Shown in pieces: positions 28,188-36,336 of a stretch of DNA of 64,000 nucleotides. Made by a program: the position numbers and the translations under genes. How positions within the stretch are numbered: the stretch's first letter is position 1; every line of letters begins with the position of its first letter. A model generated the notes under the pieces. The model saw only the letters and a list, made by a program, of their open reading frames with translations, had not been told where the DNA came from and ran no database searches. Origin of the DNA: Segetibacter koreensis DSM 18137 (GTDB taxonomy: Bacteria; Bacteroidota; Bacteroidia; Chitinophagales; Chitinophagaceae); contig NZ_KB893315.1 in the NCBI RefSeq assembly GCF_000374045.1, positions 270,843-334,842 of the forward strand, given 5' to 3'.

Positions 28188-28898
28188 ATGAAAACATTGT
28201 CAGAAACATGGTTCACCGAAGGTTATATAGATTTTGAATTAAAAAAGTACACTCTTCTCGCCTACCTGACTGAGGTAAATAAATATTTCAATGAGAATAA
28301 ACTGTATCCTCAGTTAGCTGATGTTGTTTTTCATTACAATAACATTGTTTCTTTTCGCGAAAATAAAAAATTTCTGCAGGAGCATTTTCCCAAACAACTG
28401 ACTGATATAAATATTCAAAAACTTCAGTTTGCCTATGAAAGAATGATTGAAGATGATGAATTAATGAAGGAATTGGAAGACATTATACAGTACTCTGCAA
28501 ACAAAATAAAAAACACCATCAAAACAGGTGCAGAGATTTACGAATTTGTTGAAGCGAAGATAACTATAGAACCAGTTGGAATTGTTCCTTTGGATGTAAA
28601 CGAAGGTTATCTCTTTTTAAAAGATGGTAATTATGATGCGACTGTTGTATACCAATACCGCTTAACTTTTTTTGAAAAGCATGATGAGAAATACAGGGGT
28701 ATCCGCACAGATTATATTCACAAATGGCAAAGAACAGTAAGTAACTCACCAGAAAATATAAAAGGCGAATTAATAAAAAACAGGAAAAGTCTTCCAAATC
28801 CTGCGGTATATAATATAGAAACTAACTTAGCTTATCCGATTGAAGAAACTTTATTACCCATAGCTAAAAGAAGTTTTGTAAAATTTATCAGTAAATAA
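28188..28898 (+). CDS. Conserved Bacteroidota protein of unknown function
   Basis: The 236-residue protein is soluble with no signal peptide or membrane helix. The N-terminus SETWFTEGYIDFELKKY followed by LLAYLTEVNKYF, and the segment YPQLADVVFHYNN, look like a widely conserved Bacteroidota family that has no known role; I recognise the pattern but not a function. The middle (residues about 65-110) is helical and charged, and the C-terminal half beta-rich. The C-terminus ends in LPIAKRSFVKFISK. It is transcribed divergently from the efflux operon across a 196-base AT-rich region containing a palindrome. Confidence 0.8.
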   Translation: MKTLSETWFTEGYIDFELKKYTLLAYLTEVNKYFNENKLYPQLADVVFHYNNIVSFRENKKFLQEHFPKQLTDINIQKLQFAYERMIEDDELMKELEDIIQYSANKIKNTIKTGAEIYEFVEAKITIEPVGIVPLDVNEGYLFLKDGNYDATVVYQYRLTFFEKHDEKYRGIRTDYIHKWQRTVSNSPENIKGELIKNRKSLPNPAVYNIETNLAYPIEETLLPIAKRSFVKFISK

Positions 28899-28983
28899 AT
28901 GCTCAAGCACAAGTCGAATTACTCAGTTTCAATAAAGCTTACCTCAGTTTCATTGACTTAGAAAGAAACTTTGCGAAACACAT

Positions 28984-29868
28984 TCATACAACAGCAAATT
29001 TCTTTCGACTATTAATAACGCGTATCATTTGTAAAACGACGGCTAATAAAATAAGTGTGAAGCCAAGATAAAACCATTGGCTTAGATACTTGTTTTCTTT
29101 ATACACAACAAAGGCAAGTATAATTCCATAAATAGGTTCTAAATTAAGCGTAAGATTTTGTGTAAACGCAGAGACTTTTTGTAGTGCCTGCAAAGACAAG
29201 TCCATCGCGAGGATAGTGCAGATCCAACTCAATAGTACAAACCAAATCATATCCATTCGGTTTGGTATAAAATTCCGGGTTGGCAGCAGGTACAAATAAA
29301 ATGGCATTAGCAAGGTAAGTAATAAAAAGCCCCCGGTCAACTCATACAGCATTACTGTTCTTGGAGCATTGTATGAAACCTGGGTTTTGTTAAAGATTGA
29401 GAAAACACAGCTTAAAACGGAAGAGACAATACCGAGTACAATGCCGGTTTTATATTGAGGATCAAAATGAAAAATAAGATAAATACCAGCAATAGCAACC
29501 AATCCCAATAAAATTTCAGCAACAACCATTTTTTTACCTGTAATTGCCGGTTCTAAAATTGCGGTAAACAATCCTGTTGATGACAGGCATGTTAAAGCAA
29601 TTGAAACATTGGAATATTTTATACTTCCATAAAAGAAACACCAATGCAAAGCTACAATACCTCCTATAGAGAAAAGCTGCCAACGTTGTTTAGGTAAAAC
29701 AGACTGCAACTCGTTGTTGGAGCGCATTAAAAAGTATAAAGTAACAATGGTAATAAGTATTCTGTACCAAACCAGTAATCCTTCATTAAGTGATATTAAC
29801 CTTCCTAAAACACCTGTAAACCCCCAAAGAAACACTGCAATATGCAGTTTAAGTAAAGCCTGTTTCAT
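28984..29868 (-). CDS. EamA/DMT-family transporter
   Basis: The 294-residue protein consists almost entirely of hydrophobic segments (ten predicted helices in two EamA repeats). The first repeat has LWGFTGVLGRLI and the second begins near residue 150. The C-terminus is short and basic. Family role: inner-membrane export or exchange of metabolites in the drug/metabolite transporter superfamily; the substrate is unknown. A TAnnTTTG box lies only 8 bases before the ATG, so the leader would be very short. Confidence 0.88.
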   Translation of the reverse strand: MKQALLKLHIAVFLWGFTGVLGRLISLNEGLLVWYRILITIVTLYFLMRSNNELQSVLPKQRWQLFSIGGIVALHWCFFYGSIKYSNVSIALTCLSSTGLFTAILEPAITGKKMVVAEILLGLVAIAGIYLIFHFDPQYKTGIVLGIVSSVLSCVFSIFNKTQVSYNAPRTVMLYELTGGFLLLTLLMPFYLYLLPTRNFIPNRMDMIWFVLLSWICTILAMDLSLQALQKVSAFTQNLTLNLEPIYGIILAFVVYKENKYLSQWFYLGFTLILLAVVLQMIRVINSRKKFAVV

Positions 29869-29875
29869 GAAGGTG

Positions 29876-29883
29876 CAAATATA
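29876..29883 (-). promoter_or_regulatory. Candidate -7 box for the DMT transporter
   Basis: The minus strand reads TATATTTG, a TAnnTTTG match, 8 bases before the transporter ATG. If used, the mRNA would be nearly leaderless. Confidence 0.35.
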
Positions 29884-29986
29884 CAGGAAAGACTAATCGA
29901 AGGAGATGGAAGGCAAAAGGTGCAAAGTAAAATTTATTTTCTCAAACTTGTACCTTAGGGCACATACCTCTAAACCTTGCAAGAAC

Positions 29987-30760
29987 CTATACTTCTGCTT
30001 TAGGTGAAACAAACTGGGAAGCATTTTTAACCCGTCTGCGGTAATTTTTAAACAAGCTTTGCCATTGTATTTTCAATACTCCTAACACACCTTCTTTTAA
30101 AATACCTTTATTCATTTTTGAAGAACCAAGTTTGCGGTCTATAAATGCAATCGGAACTTCTACTATTTTAAAGCCCAATTTCCATGCGGCAAACTTCATT
30201 TCGATCTGAAAGGCATAACCTACGAACTTTATTTCATCAAGATTTATAGTTTCTAATACTTCGCGCCTGTAACACACAAAACCTGCTGTAGGATCTTTTA
30301 CCGGCATCCAGGTGACCAACCTCGTATAAAGCGCTCCTCCTTTTGAGTAAAATTTGCGATCCCACGGCCAGTTTTCAATTTGTCCGCCCTTTACATAGCG
30401 GCTTCCAATGGCTACGTCTCCTCCTTGATATTTGCAGGCAGTGTATAATCTTTCAAGGTCAGCAGGACGATGTGAAAAGTCTGCATCCATTTCAAAAATA
30501 AAATTATACCCTCTTTCAATGCTCCATTTAAAACCGTGAATGTAGGCTGTACCGAGGCCTAACTTTCCGGCTCTTTGTTCTAAAAACAACTGATTTTTGT
30601 AAGACTGTTGAAGCTCTCTTACTATATTAGCCGTACCATCAGGTGACGAGTCATCAATTATCAAAACATGATAACCCAGTTGCAAAGAAAAAATAGCTTC
30701 TAAAATATTGGCAATATTTTCCTTCTCATTGTAAGTCGGTATAATTACTATTTTTTCCAA
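29987..30760 (-). CDS. Polyprenol monophosphomannose synthase-like glycosyltransferase (GT2)
   Basis: The 257-residue protein has the GT2 dolichol/polyprenol-phosphate mannosyltransferase pattern: IIPTYNEKENI at the start, IIDDSSPDGTA, EMDADFSHRP as the DxD metal site, GSRYVKGG, and DPTAGFVCYRRE. There are no C-terminal membrane helices, so it is the short, membrane-associated form. Role by family: transfers a sugar from an NDP-sugar to polyprenyl phosphate for periplasmic glycosylation. The start codon is TTG at 30760; the family begins at this point and no ATG lies in frame upstream. No partner protein glycosyltransferase is in the window. Confidence 0.88.
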   Translation of the reverse strand: MEKIVIIPTYNEKENIANILEAIFSLQLGYHVLIIDDSSPDGTANIVRELQQSYKNQLFLEQRAGKLGLGTAYIHGFKWSIERGYNFIFEMDADFSHRPADLERLYTACKYQGGDVAIGSRYVKGGQIENWPWDRKFYSKGGALYTRLVTWMPVKDPTAGFVCYRREVLETINLDEIKFVGYAFQIEMKFAAWKLGFKIVEVPIAFIDRKLGSSKMNKGILKEGVLGVLKIQWQSLFKNYRRRVKNASQFVSPKAEV

Positions 30761-30831
30761 TAATTGTTACATTTTGATTTAGCTTAACAGCAATCTGGAT
30801 TTTTTAATAAAATATTTTATTGCTATAAGTC

Positions 30832-31605
30832 TTAGAAACTTTTCTTTAAAAGACCTCTATTCATTATTTCAGTAAGCTTTTGCTTTGTATGCAAAGGAAA
30901 GTCTCCTTTCATCATCCAGTCATAATACTGAGGCTCTGCTTTCAGAACATCTTCTACGCACCGTCCTTTATGTTTACCGAAGTTAAATACCTCTTTACAA
31001 TCAACTTTAACAAATCTTCTGGCAAAGTCAACCAAATCTTCTTCACCACAAAAACTACATATCGACTCAAGAGTAACACCTATTTCAGGATATCGTTCAA
31101 TTTGCGCCTCTAATATTTCCCATGTAGCTGCTGCATCTACTTCTGCACTATGAGCCCCTTCAAGGTTTTTTTGACAATAAAATTTGTAGGCAGCACTTAA
31201 AGTTCTCTGCTCCATCAGGTGAAAGACTCTTTGCACATCTATCAGCTTTTTGCCATCCACTGAAAATTCAAGACCCGCCCTTAGAAATTCCTCCACCAAC
31301 ATTGGAATATCAAACCGGTTACTGTTATATCCACCAATATCGCAACCTTCAATAAACTGTTTTATTTCATTTGCCACTTGCTTAAATGTTGGAGCATCTT
31401 TCACCATTTCGTCTGTTATACCGTGTACATCGCTCGAACTTTTTGGTATAGGCATTAGCGGATTTATAATCTTTCTTTTGGTATGACGGCTTCCATCAAT
31501 GCCTACTTTCACAATAGCAATCTCAACAATTCTATCAGTAGCCAGGTTAGTGCCTGTAGTCTCAAGATCAATAAAAGCAACAGGTCGTTTTAACTGTAAT
31601 TTCAT
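30832..31605 (-). CDS. DEDDh 3'-5' exonuclease with ExoX-like C-terminal domain
   Basis: The 257-residue protein has the exonuclease motifs of DnaQ-like enzymes: FIDLETTGT (Exo I), GYNSNRFDIPML (Exo II) and HSAEVDAAAT (Exo III, DEDDh type). Residues about 200-250 (FNFGKHKGRCVEDVL, YYDWMMKGDFP) match the short domain found at the C-terminus of exonuclease X-like proteins. Role: removal of 3' nucleotides from DNA or RNA in repair or processing; substrate undetermined. It starts with ATG at 31605 and ends 71 bases before the glycosyltransferase gene on the same strand. Confidence 0.9.
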   Translation of the reverse strand: MKLQLKRPVAFIDLETTGTNLATDRIVEIAIVKVGIDGSRHTKRKIINPLMPIPKSSSDVHGITDEMVKDAPTFKQVANEIKQFIEGCDIGGYNSNRFDIPMLVEEFLRAGLEFSVDGKKLIDVQRVFHLMEQRTLSAAYKFYCQKNLEGAHSAEVDAAATWEILEAQIERYPEIGVTLESICSFCGEEDLVDFARRFVKVDCKEVFNFGKHKGRCVEDVLKAEPQYYDWMMKGDFPLHTKQKLTEIMNRGLLKKSF

Positions 31606-31676
31606 GTAAAAAAAATTCGAAACGGGTTTATTAAATGTGAACGATAATTATAATATAAACAATATAAAACAATAAA

Positions 31677-33038
31677 TTAAGCAGTTGTCATTCTTGTTGC
31701 AAAACCAGTTACATCAACACCGTCATAATTGCCACTACTCATAAAGACCACACTGGTATTTTGGTATTGGTGATTGTTAAGCCAATTTATTAATTCACTT
31801 TTATCTGTTAATACTTTAAGATTTTCTTTTGCAAAACCATCAAAAACAACTTCTTTCGAAAGCTGAGGCATCCTCTTTAATTCCAGTGCATGTTTAGAAT
31901 AAAACACCGCCGCTTCATCTGCTTCATCCATCGCTCCTTTATATTCATTCATAAAATCTTTGTTAAGGCTGCTAAAAGTGTGCAATTCAAATACGGCAAT
32001 TAATTTTCTACCCGGATACTGTTGCTTTACAGCTTCCATTGTAGCCTTAACTTTACTGGGCGCATGAGCAAAATCACGATAAACTATTGTTCCATCATTT
32101 TCTGCAATTTTCTCTAATCTTTTACTTGCTCCTGTAAAAGTACTCATTGCATGTACAAAAGTCGCAGCATCTATTTTAAAATGTTTGCAGACATACCATG
32201 CAGCATGTAAGTTTAACAGATTATGATTACCAAAAATTTCCAATTCGCCTTCTGCATCTTCAATTTTTATTGTTGTCTTGCCGCTGTTAACAGTGTGAGC
32301 AGGAATGCCATAAGGTTGAAATACAATATCTTCTCTTTTGCTATCTGCAATTAATTGTTTTAATATTTCGTCTGTTTCGTTATAAATTAAAAGTCCTCCC
32401 GGTTCAATTTTATCAAGAAATATACGAAATTGCTCAATGTAATTTTCTAAAGTCGGAAAGACGTTTATATGATCCCATGCAATACCTGTTATAACAGCTA
32501 CATGCGGAAAAAGAAAATGAAATTTGGGTCTTTTTTCAATTGCACTTGCAGGGTATTCATCTCCCTCACAGACTATTATTGGTGCATTTGTTATACTTAC
32601 TGATTGTTCAAATCCTGAAAGCCTGGCGCCTACAAGATAATCAAAGTTTTTTTGTGCTGCCTTTAACACATGCATCATCATGCTTGTGGTAGTCGTTTTG
32701 CCATGGCTACCTCCTACTACTACCCTTGTTTTTGCCATGCTTTCATGATAAATATATTCAGGAAAAGAATAAATGGACAATTGAAGTTTTCTTGCTTTTT
32801 CAATTTCCGGGTTATCATTTTTTGCATGCATTCCTAATATAACTGCATCAAGCTCAGGAACAATTGCATCTGGATTCCATCCCATACTTTTTGGAAGCAA
32901 ACCTTCCTTTTCTAAATTTGAATAGCTCGGTTCAAAAATTTCATCATCTGTTCCCGTTACTTCGTAGCCTTTTCTTTTTAATGCAATCGCAAGCTGATGC
33001 ATTACACTTCCTCCAATTGATATAAAATGAACTTTCAT
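31677..33038 (-). CDS. mpl: UDP-N-acetylmuramate: tripeptide ligase Mpl
   Basis: The 453-residue Mur ligase starts with HFISIGGSVMHQLAIAL, the N-terminal motif of the MurC/Mpl group, followed by the ATP loop VGGSHGKTTTT and the YRDFAHAPSK segment (the Mpl counterpart of DYGHHP in MurC). EVTGTDDEIFEPSYSNLE resembles Mpl rather than MurC. Role: recycles murein tripeptide by joining it to UDP-MurNAc in the cytoplasm. It lies at the head of the mpl-exonuclease-glycosyltransferase minus-strand run and diverges from the small lipoprotein gene at 33100. Confidence 0.9.
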   Translation of the reverse strand: MKVHFISIGGSVMHQLAIALKRKGYEVTGTDDEIFEPSYSNLEKEGLLPKSMGWNPDAIVPELDAVILGMHAKNDNPEIEKARKLQLSIYSFPEYIYHESMAKTRVVVGGSHGKTTTTSMMMHVLKAAQKNFDYLVGARLSGFEQSVSITNAPIIVCEGDEYPASAIEKRPKFHFLFPHVAVITGIAWDHINVFPTLENYIEQFRIFLDKIEPGGLLIYNETDEILKQLIADSKREDIVFQPYGIPAHTVNSGKTTIKIEDAEGELEIFGNHNLLNLHAAWYVCKHFKIDAATFVHAMSTFTGASKRLEKIAENDGTIVYRDFAHAPSKVKATMEAVKQQYPGRKLIAVFELHTFSSLNKDFMNEYKGAMDEADEAAVFYSKHALELKRMPQLSKEVVFDGFAKENLKVLTDKSELINWLNNHQYQNTSVVFMSSGNYDGVDVTGFATRMTTA

Positions 33039-33047
33039 TAAAATTTT

Positions 33048-33055
33048 TATCTTTG
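33048..33055 (+). promoter_or_regulatory. Candidate -7 box for the 39-residue lipoprotein and ytxJ
   Basis: TATCTTTG matches TAnnTTTG, 52 bases before the ATG at 33100. The predicted leader is about 38 bases. Confidence 0.45.
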
Positions 33056-33099
33056 AAATATTTGTGCAAAATAACCTTATATTTATTTAAGTAAGTAAT

Positions 33100-33219
33100 A
33101 TGAAAAAGACAATAATTGCAATTATTATAATCATAGCTACAGGCTTCATGTTACAATCATGTGCATCGGCCCGCGGGGGAGACTGCCCATCTCATAATCC
33201 TCGTTATTTTCGGGCATAA
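33100..33219 (+). CDS. 39-residue lipoprotein, unknown function
   Basis: ATG 33100 opens a frame of 39 residues: MKK, a very hydrophobic stretch (TIIAIIIIIATGFM), and the lipobox LQSC with the lipid cysteine at position 21. The mature part would be only 19 residues (CASARGGDC then PSHNPRYFRA) with a second Cys and a conserved-looking aromatic end. Similar tiny lipoproteins ending in YF/YKFR motifs occur in Bacteroidota, but I know no function. A -7 box lies upstream and ytxJ begins 28 bases downstream, so the two are probably one transcript. Confidence 0.65.
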   Translation: MKKTIIAIIIIIATGFMLQSCASARGGDCPSHNPRYFRA

Positions 33220-33247
33220 TTTTTAATAAATAATATTATATAAAAGA

Positions 33248-33589
33248 ATGAATAGTATGAATTGGATTGAGTTTAAAAGTGAAGATCAGATAAAGGAATT
33301 GATTGAAAAGTCTCATGACAAACCGCAGGTAATATTTAAACATAGTTCAAGGTGTGGCATTAGTGCAATGGCAAAAGGCAGGCTTGAAAGAAGTATCGCG
33401 CCATCAAATGCAGATTTCTATTTTCTTGATCTGCTTAATTATCGTAACCTCAGCAACACAATTTCCTCACAGTTTAATGTCTATCACGAAAGTCCGCAGA
33501 TTTTAATAATCAAAAATGGTCAATGTATTTATGATGAAAGCCATGGTTCTATTACAATGGACGAGATAGAAGAACAGGTCGCTATTTAA
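33248..33589 (+). CDS. ytxJ: YtxJ-family bacillithiol-system thioredoxin-like protein
   Basis: The 113-residue protein matches YtxJ (DUF2847): FKHSSRCGISAMAKGRLER, with a single reactive C36 in a thioredoxin-like fold, then FYFLDLLNYRNLSN and the cis-Pro segment ESPQILII. The monothiol CxIS active site resembles bacilliredoxins. Role by family: removes bacillithiol from mixed disulfides; experimental proof is limited. The bacillithiol disulfide reductase YpdA is at 13408-14406. It is followed by a terminator and preceded by the small lipoprotein gene. Confidence 0.85.
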   Translation: MNSMNWIEFKSEDQIKELIEKSHDKPQVIFKHSSRCGISAMAKGRLERSIAPSNADFYFLDLLNYRNLSNTISSQFNVYHESPQILIIKNGQCIYDESHGSITMDEIEEQVAI

Positions 33590-33613
33590 CAATGTTTTTT
33601 GCTATTTTTTAAG

Positions 33614-33647
33614 ATAGGCACGTTTTTTCGACGTGCTTATTTTTTTC
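33614..33647 (+). terminator. Intrinsic terminator after ytxJ
   Basis: The stem GCACGT (33618-33623) pairs with ACGTGC (33631-33636), extended by an ATA/TAT pairing after one mismatch, and is followed by a run of T to 33646. Confidence 0.7.
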
Positions 33648-33987
33648 CTTCAATTATATATTGTAACCTTGACGGAATTAAAGGATGGATGTAAAGGAAC
33701 ATATTTTGCCAGGAGGGTAAAGTCGAAGCAATTAATGAAACTTTTGTTTAGTTTAATTAATCCTGCTGCAGTGATAATTCACTTAATACAACTTTTTCTT
33801 GTTTAATTACTTAAGAAATAACATTAGACAACTGAGAAGAATATTCCCCACTACCTTTTTTTAACGCTTTTCCAAAGCTCTCCAGAAAAACCTTTTTAAC
33901 GGTAATTATATTATAAAAATACTGGCACGTATTTAATATATATACTATCACAACTTATACTTTGACTTTAAAATTTACTATCACCCA
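33648..33987. other. Noncoding stretch upstream of the sugar-fusion operon
   Basis: About 340 bases with no convincing frame. It is very AT-rich towards the 3' end (poly-T and TATA-like runs near 33905-33960) and has a near match to the -7 box (ATACTTTG, 33956-33963) 25 bases before the ATG at 33988. It probably carries the promoter of the two-gene operon. No RNA gene was recognised. Confidence 0.4.
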
Positions 33988-36336
33988 ATGGAGGTAATTA
34001 ACAGCATTTTGAAAAACAACAGCAGCTTCAATAACGATGGTCAATCCCAAACCCCGTCAACGCTTATCTGTTTCTCCCACTTAAGGTGGGATTTTGTTTA
34101 TCAACGCCCTCAACATCTTATTTCGCGGTTTGCCACAATTTTTACCGTCTTTTTTGTTGAAGAGCCGTTTCATGATGCTCCGGCAGAGCCAACGCTTACC
34201 TTCACTGCAAAAAGTGACAATCTTTGGATTGTCAGACCTCATTTACCACCCGGAACGAATGGTGAGGACAGTGACAAAATGCTTAAAATTTTATTAGATA
34301 AGTTTTTAAAGAATAAAAATTCGGAAGATATCATTTTCTGGTATTATACACCAATGGCTCTTTCATTCTCAAGCCACTATAAACCGGCCTTAACAATTTA
34401 CGATTGCATGGATGAGTTGTCTAACTTTAAAAATGCACCTCGCAGATTAAAAGAGTTTGAAGACCTTTTACTAGAAAAAGCAGATGTTGTTTTTACAGGT
34501 GGTCAATCTTTATACGAACACAAAAAACATCGCCATCACAATATTTATTCGTTTCCAAGCAGTATAGACAAAAAACATTTTGAACAGGCAAGAACGGTAA
34601 AGGAAGAACCGGAAGATCAGAGAAATATACCAGGAGTAAAACTTGGATTTTATGGGGTGATAGATGAAAGATTTGACATAGAGCTTATAAGAAACATGGC
34701 TTTACTAAAGCCTGAATGGAACTTCGTATTACTTGGGCCTGTGGTTAAGATAAACCCTAACTCCTTGCCACAACTGCCAAACGTGCATATGTTAGGCGGA
34801 AAAAGCTACGATCAGCTTCCTCATTATGTTTCTGGTTGGGACATTGCTTTGATACCTTTTGCAATAAATGAATCTACCAGGTTTATTAGCCCGACAAAAA
34901 CACCTGAGTATTTGGCATCAGGCGTACCTGTAGTATCTACACCAATACGCGATGTTGTAAAACCATACGGAGAAAAAGGTATTGTAAAGATTGGTGCAAA
35001 TGCAGAAGAGTTTGTAGCAGCAGCTGAGGAATATTTGAAAATGGATAAAACCGAATGGTTGCCTGAGGTGGATGATTTTCTTGCAGACAAAAGCTGGAGT
35101 GCAACTTTTATGGAGATGATGAAGAAAATCAACGCTGCTCTTAATACAAACAGAAAGGCGACACCTGTTTACAAATCATCTAACAAGTACACTTATGATT
35201 ACCTGATTGTAGGGGCTGGTTTTGCCGGAAGTGTATTAGCTGAAAGACTTGCATCTGTAGGTAATAAAAAGATACTCATTATTGATAAAAGAAATCATAT
35301 TGGTGGAAATGCCTATGATTATTACAATGACGAAGGCATACTGATTCATAAATATGGCCCGCATATTTTTCATACAAATTCAGCCGATGTTTTCAATTAC
35401 TTAAGCAAGTTTACAGCATGGCGCAACTATCAACACAAAGTGTTGGCACAGGTAGATGGACAACTTCTTCCAATTCCGATAAACCTTAACACTATCAATA
35501 AATATTACGGGTTGAATTTAAATGGATTTGAAGTGGAGGAGTTTTTAGCATCCCGGGCAGAAAAAGTTTATCCTGTTAAAACCTCTGAAGATGTGGTGGT
35601 AAGCAAAGTTGGAAGAGAATTGTACGAGAAATTTTTCAGATCATATACCCGCAAGCAATGGGATCTAGATCCTTCTGAACTTGATGCCTCAGTAACTGCG
35701 AGAGTACCTACAAGAACAAATAAAGATGACCGCTACTTTACAGACAGTTTCCAGGCAATGCCTTTACATGGATATACAAAGATGTTTGAAAAAATGCTTT
35801 CCCATCCGAACATTAAAATAATGTTGAATACTGATTATGAGGAAGTGATGGATGATGTAACATTTAGAAAGCTAATATTTACAGGACCAATCGATGAATT
35901 CTTCAATTACAAATATGGCAAGCTGCCTTACAGGTCATTACGATTCAAATTTGAAACATTAGAAACAGCTCAATTTCAAGAGACAGGAACTATAAATTAT
36001 CCTAACGACTACGGATTTACAAGAATTACAGAATTTAAGCACTTAACAGGACAAAAGCATGATAAAACAACGGTTGTGTATGAGTTTCCCGAAGCAACAG
36101 GAGATCCGTATTATCCAGTGCCGCGACCTGAAAACGACCAGTTGTATAAAAAGTACGCTGCTATGGCTAACCAGCTTACCAATACTTACTTTGTAGGACG
36201 ATTAGCCACATACAGGTATTATAATATGGACCAGGTAGTAGCACAGGCTCTCTCAACTTTTAAGAAAATCATGCAGTCCGACTTGTCAACAAAACTGCAT
36301 ACAGATGAAGAAAGGAAGTACGAAAAACAAAATTGA
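33988..36336 (+). CDS. glf: Fusion of a glycosyltransferase and UDP-galactopyranose mutase
   Basis: The 782-residue protein joins two enzymes. Residues about 20-390 form a GT-B-type glycosyltransferase (FSHLRWDFVYQRPQHL, GFYGVIDERFDIELI, ALIPFAINESTRFISPTKTPEYLASG). Residues 403-782 are a full UDP-galactopyranose mutase with FAD motif VGAGFAGSVLAERL, KRNHIGGNAYDYY and KYGPHIFHT, the flavin and substrate signatures of Glf. Inference: the mutase supplies UDP-Galf to the fused transferase for a galactofuranose-containing glycan. No signal peptide is present. The next gene overlaps its last 32 bases, so translation is probably coupled. Confidence 0.92.
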   Translation: MEVINSILKNNSSFNNDGQSQTPSTLICFSHLRWDFVYQRPQHLISRFATIFTVFFVEEPFHDAPAEPTLTFTAKSDNLWIVRPHLPPGTNGEDSDKMLKILLDKFLKNKNSEDIIFWYYTPMALSFSSHYKPALTIYDCMDELSNFKNAPRRLKEFEDLLLEKADVVFTGGQSLYEHKKHRHHNIYSFPSSIDKKHFEQARTVKEEPEDQRNIPGVKLGFYGVIDERFDIELIRNMALLKPEWNFVLLGPVVKINPNSLPQLPNVHMLGGKSYDQLPHYVSGWDIALIPFAINESTRFISPTKTPEYLASGVPVVSTPIRDVVKPYGEKGIVKIGANAEEFVAAAEEYLKMDKTEWLPEVDDFLADKSWSATFMEMMKKINAALNTNRKATPVYKSSNKYTYDYLIVGAGFAGSVLAERLASVGNKKILIIDKRNHIGGNAYDYYNDEGILIHKYGPHIFHTNSADVFNYLSKFTAWRNYQHKVLAQVDGQLLPIPINLNTINKYYGLNLNGFEVEEFLASRAEKVYPVKTSEDVVVSKVGRELYEKFFRSYTRKQWDLDPSELDASVTARVPTRTNKDDRYFTDSFQAMPLHGYTKMFEKMLSHPNIKIMLNTDYEEVMDDVTFRKLIFTGPIDEFFNYKYGKLPYRSLRFKFETLETAQFQETGTINYPNDYGFTRITEFKHLTGQKHDKTTVVYEFPEATGDPYYPVPRPENDQLYKKYAAMANQLTNTYFVGRLATYRYYNMDQVVAQALSTFKKIMQSDLSTKLHTDEERKYEKQN

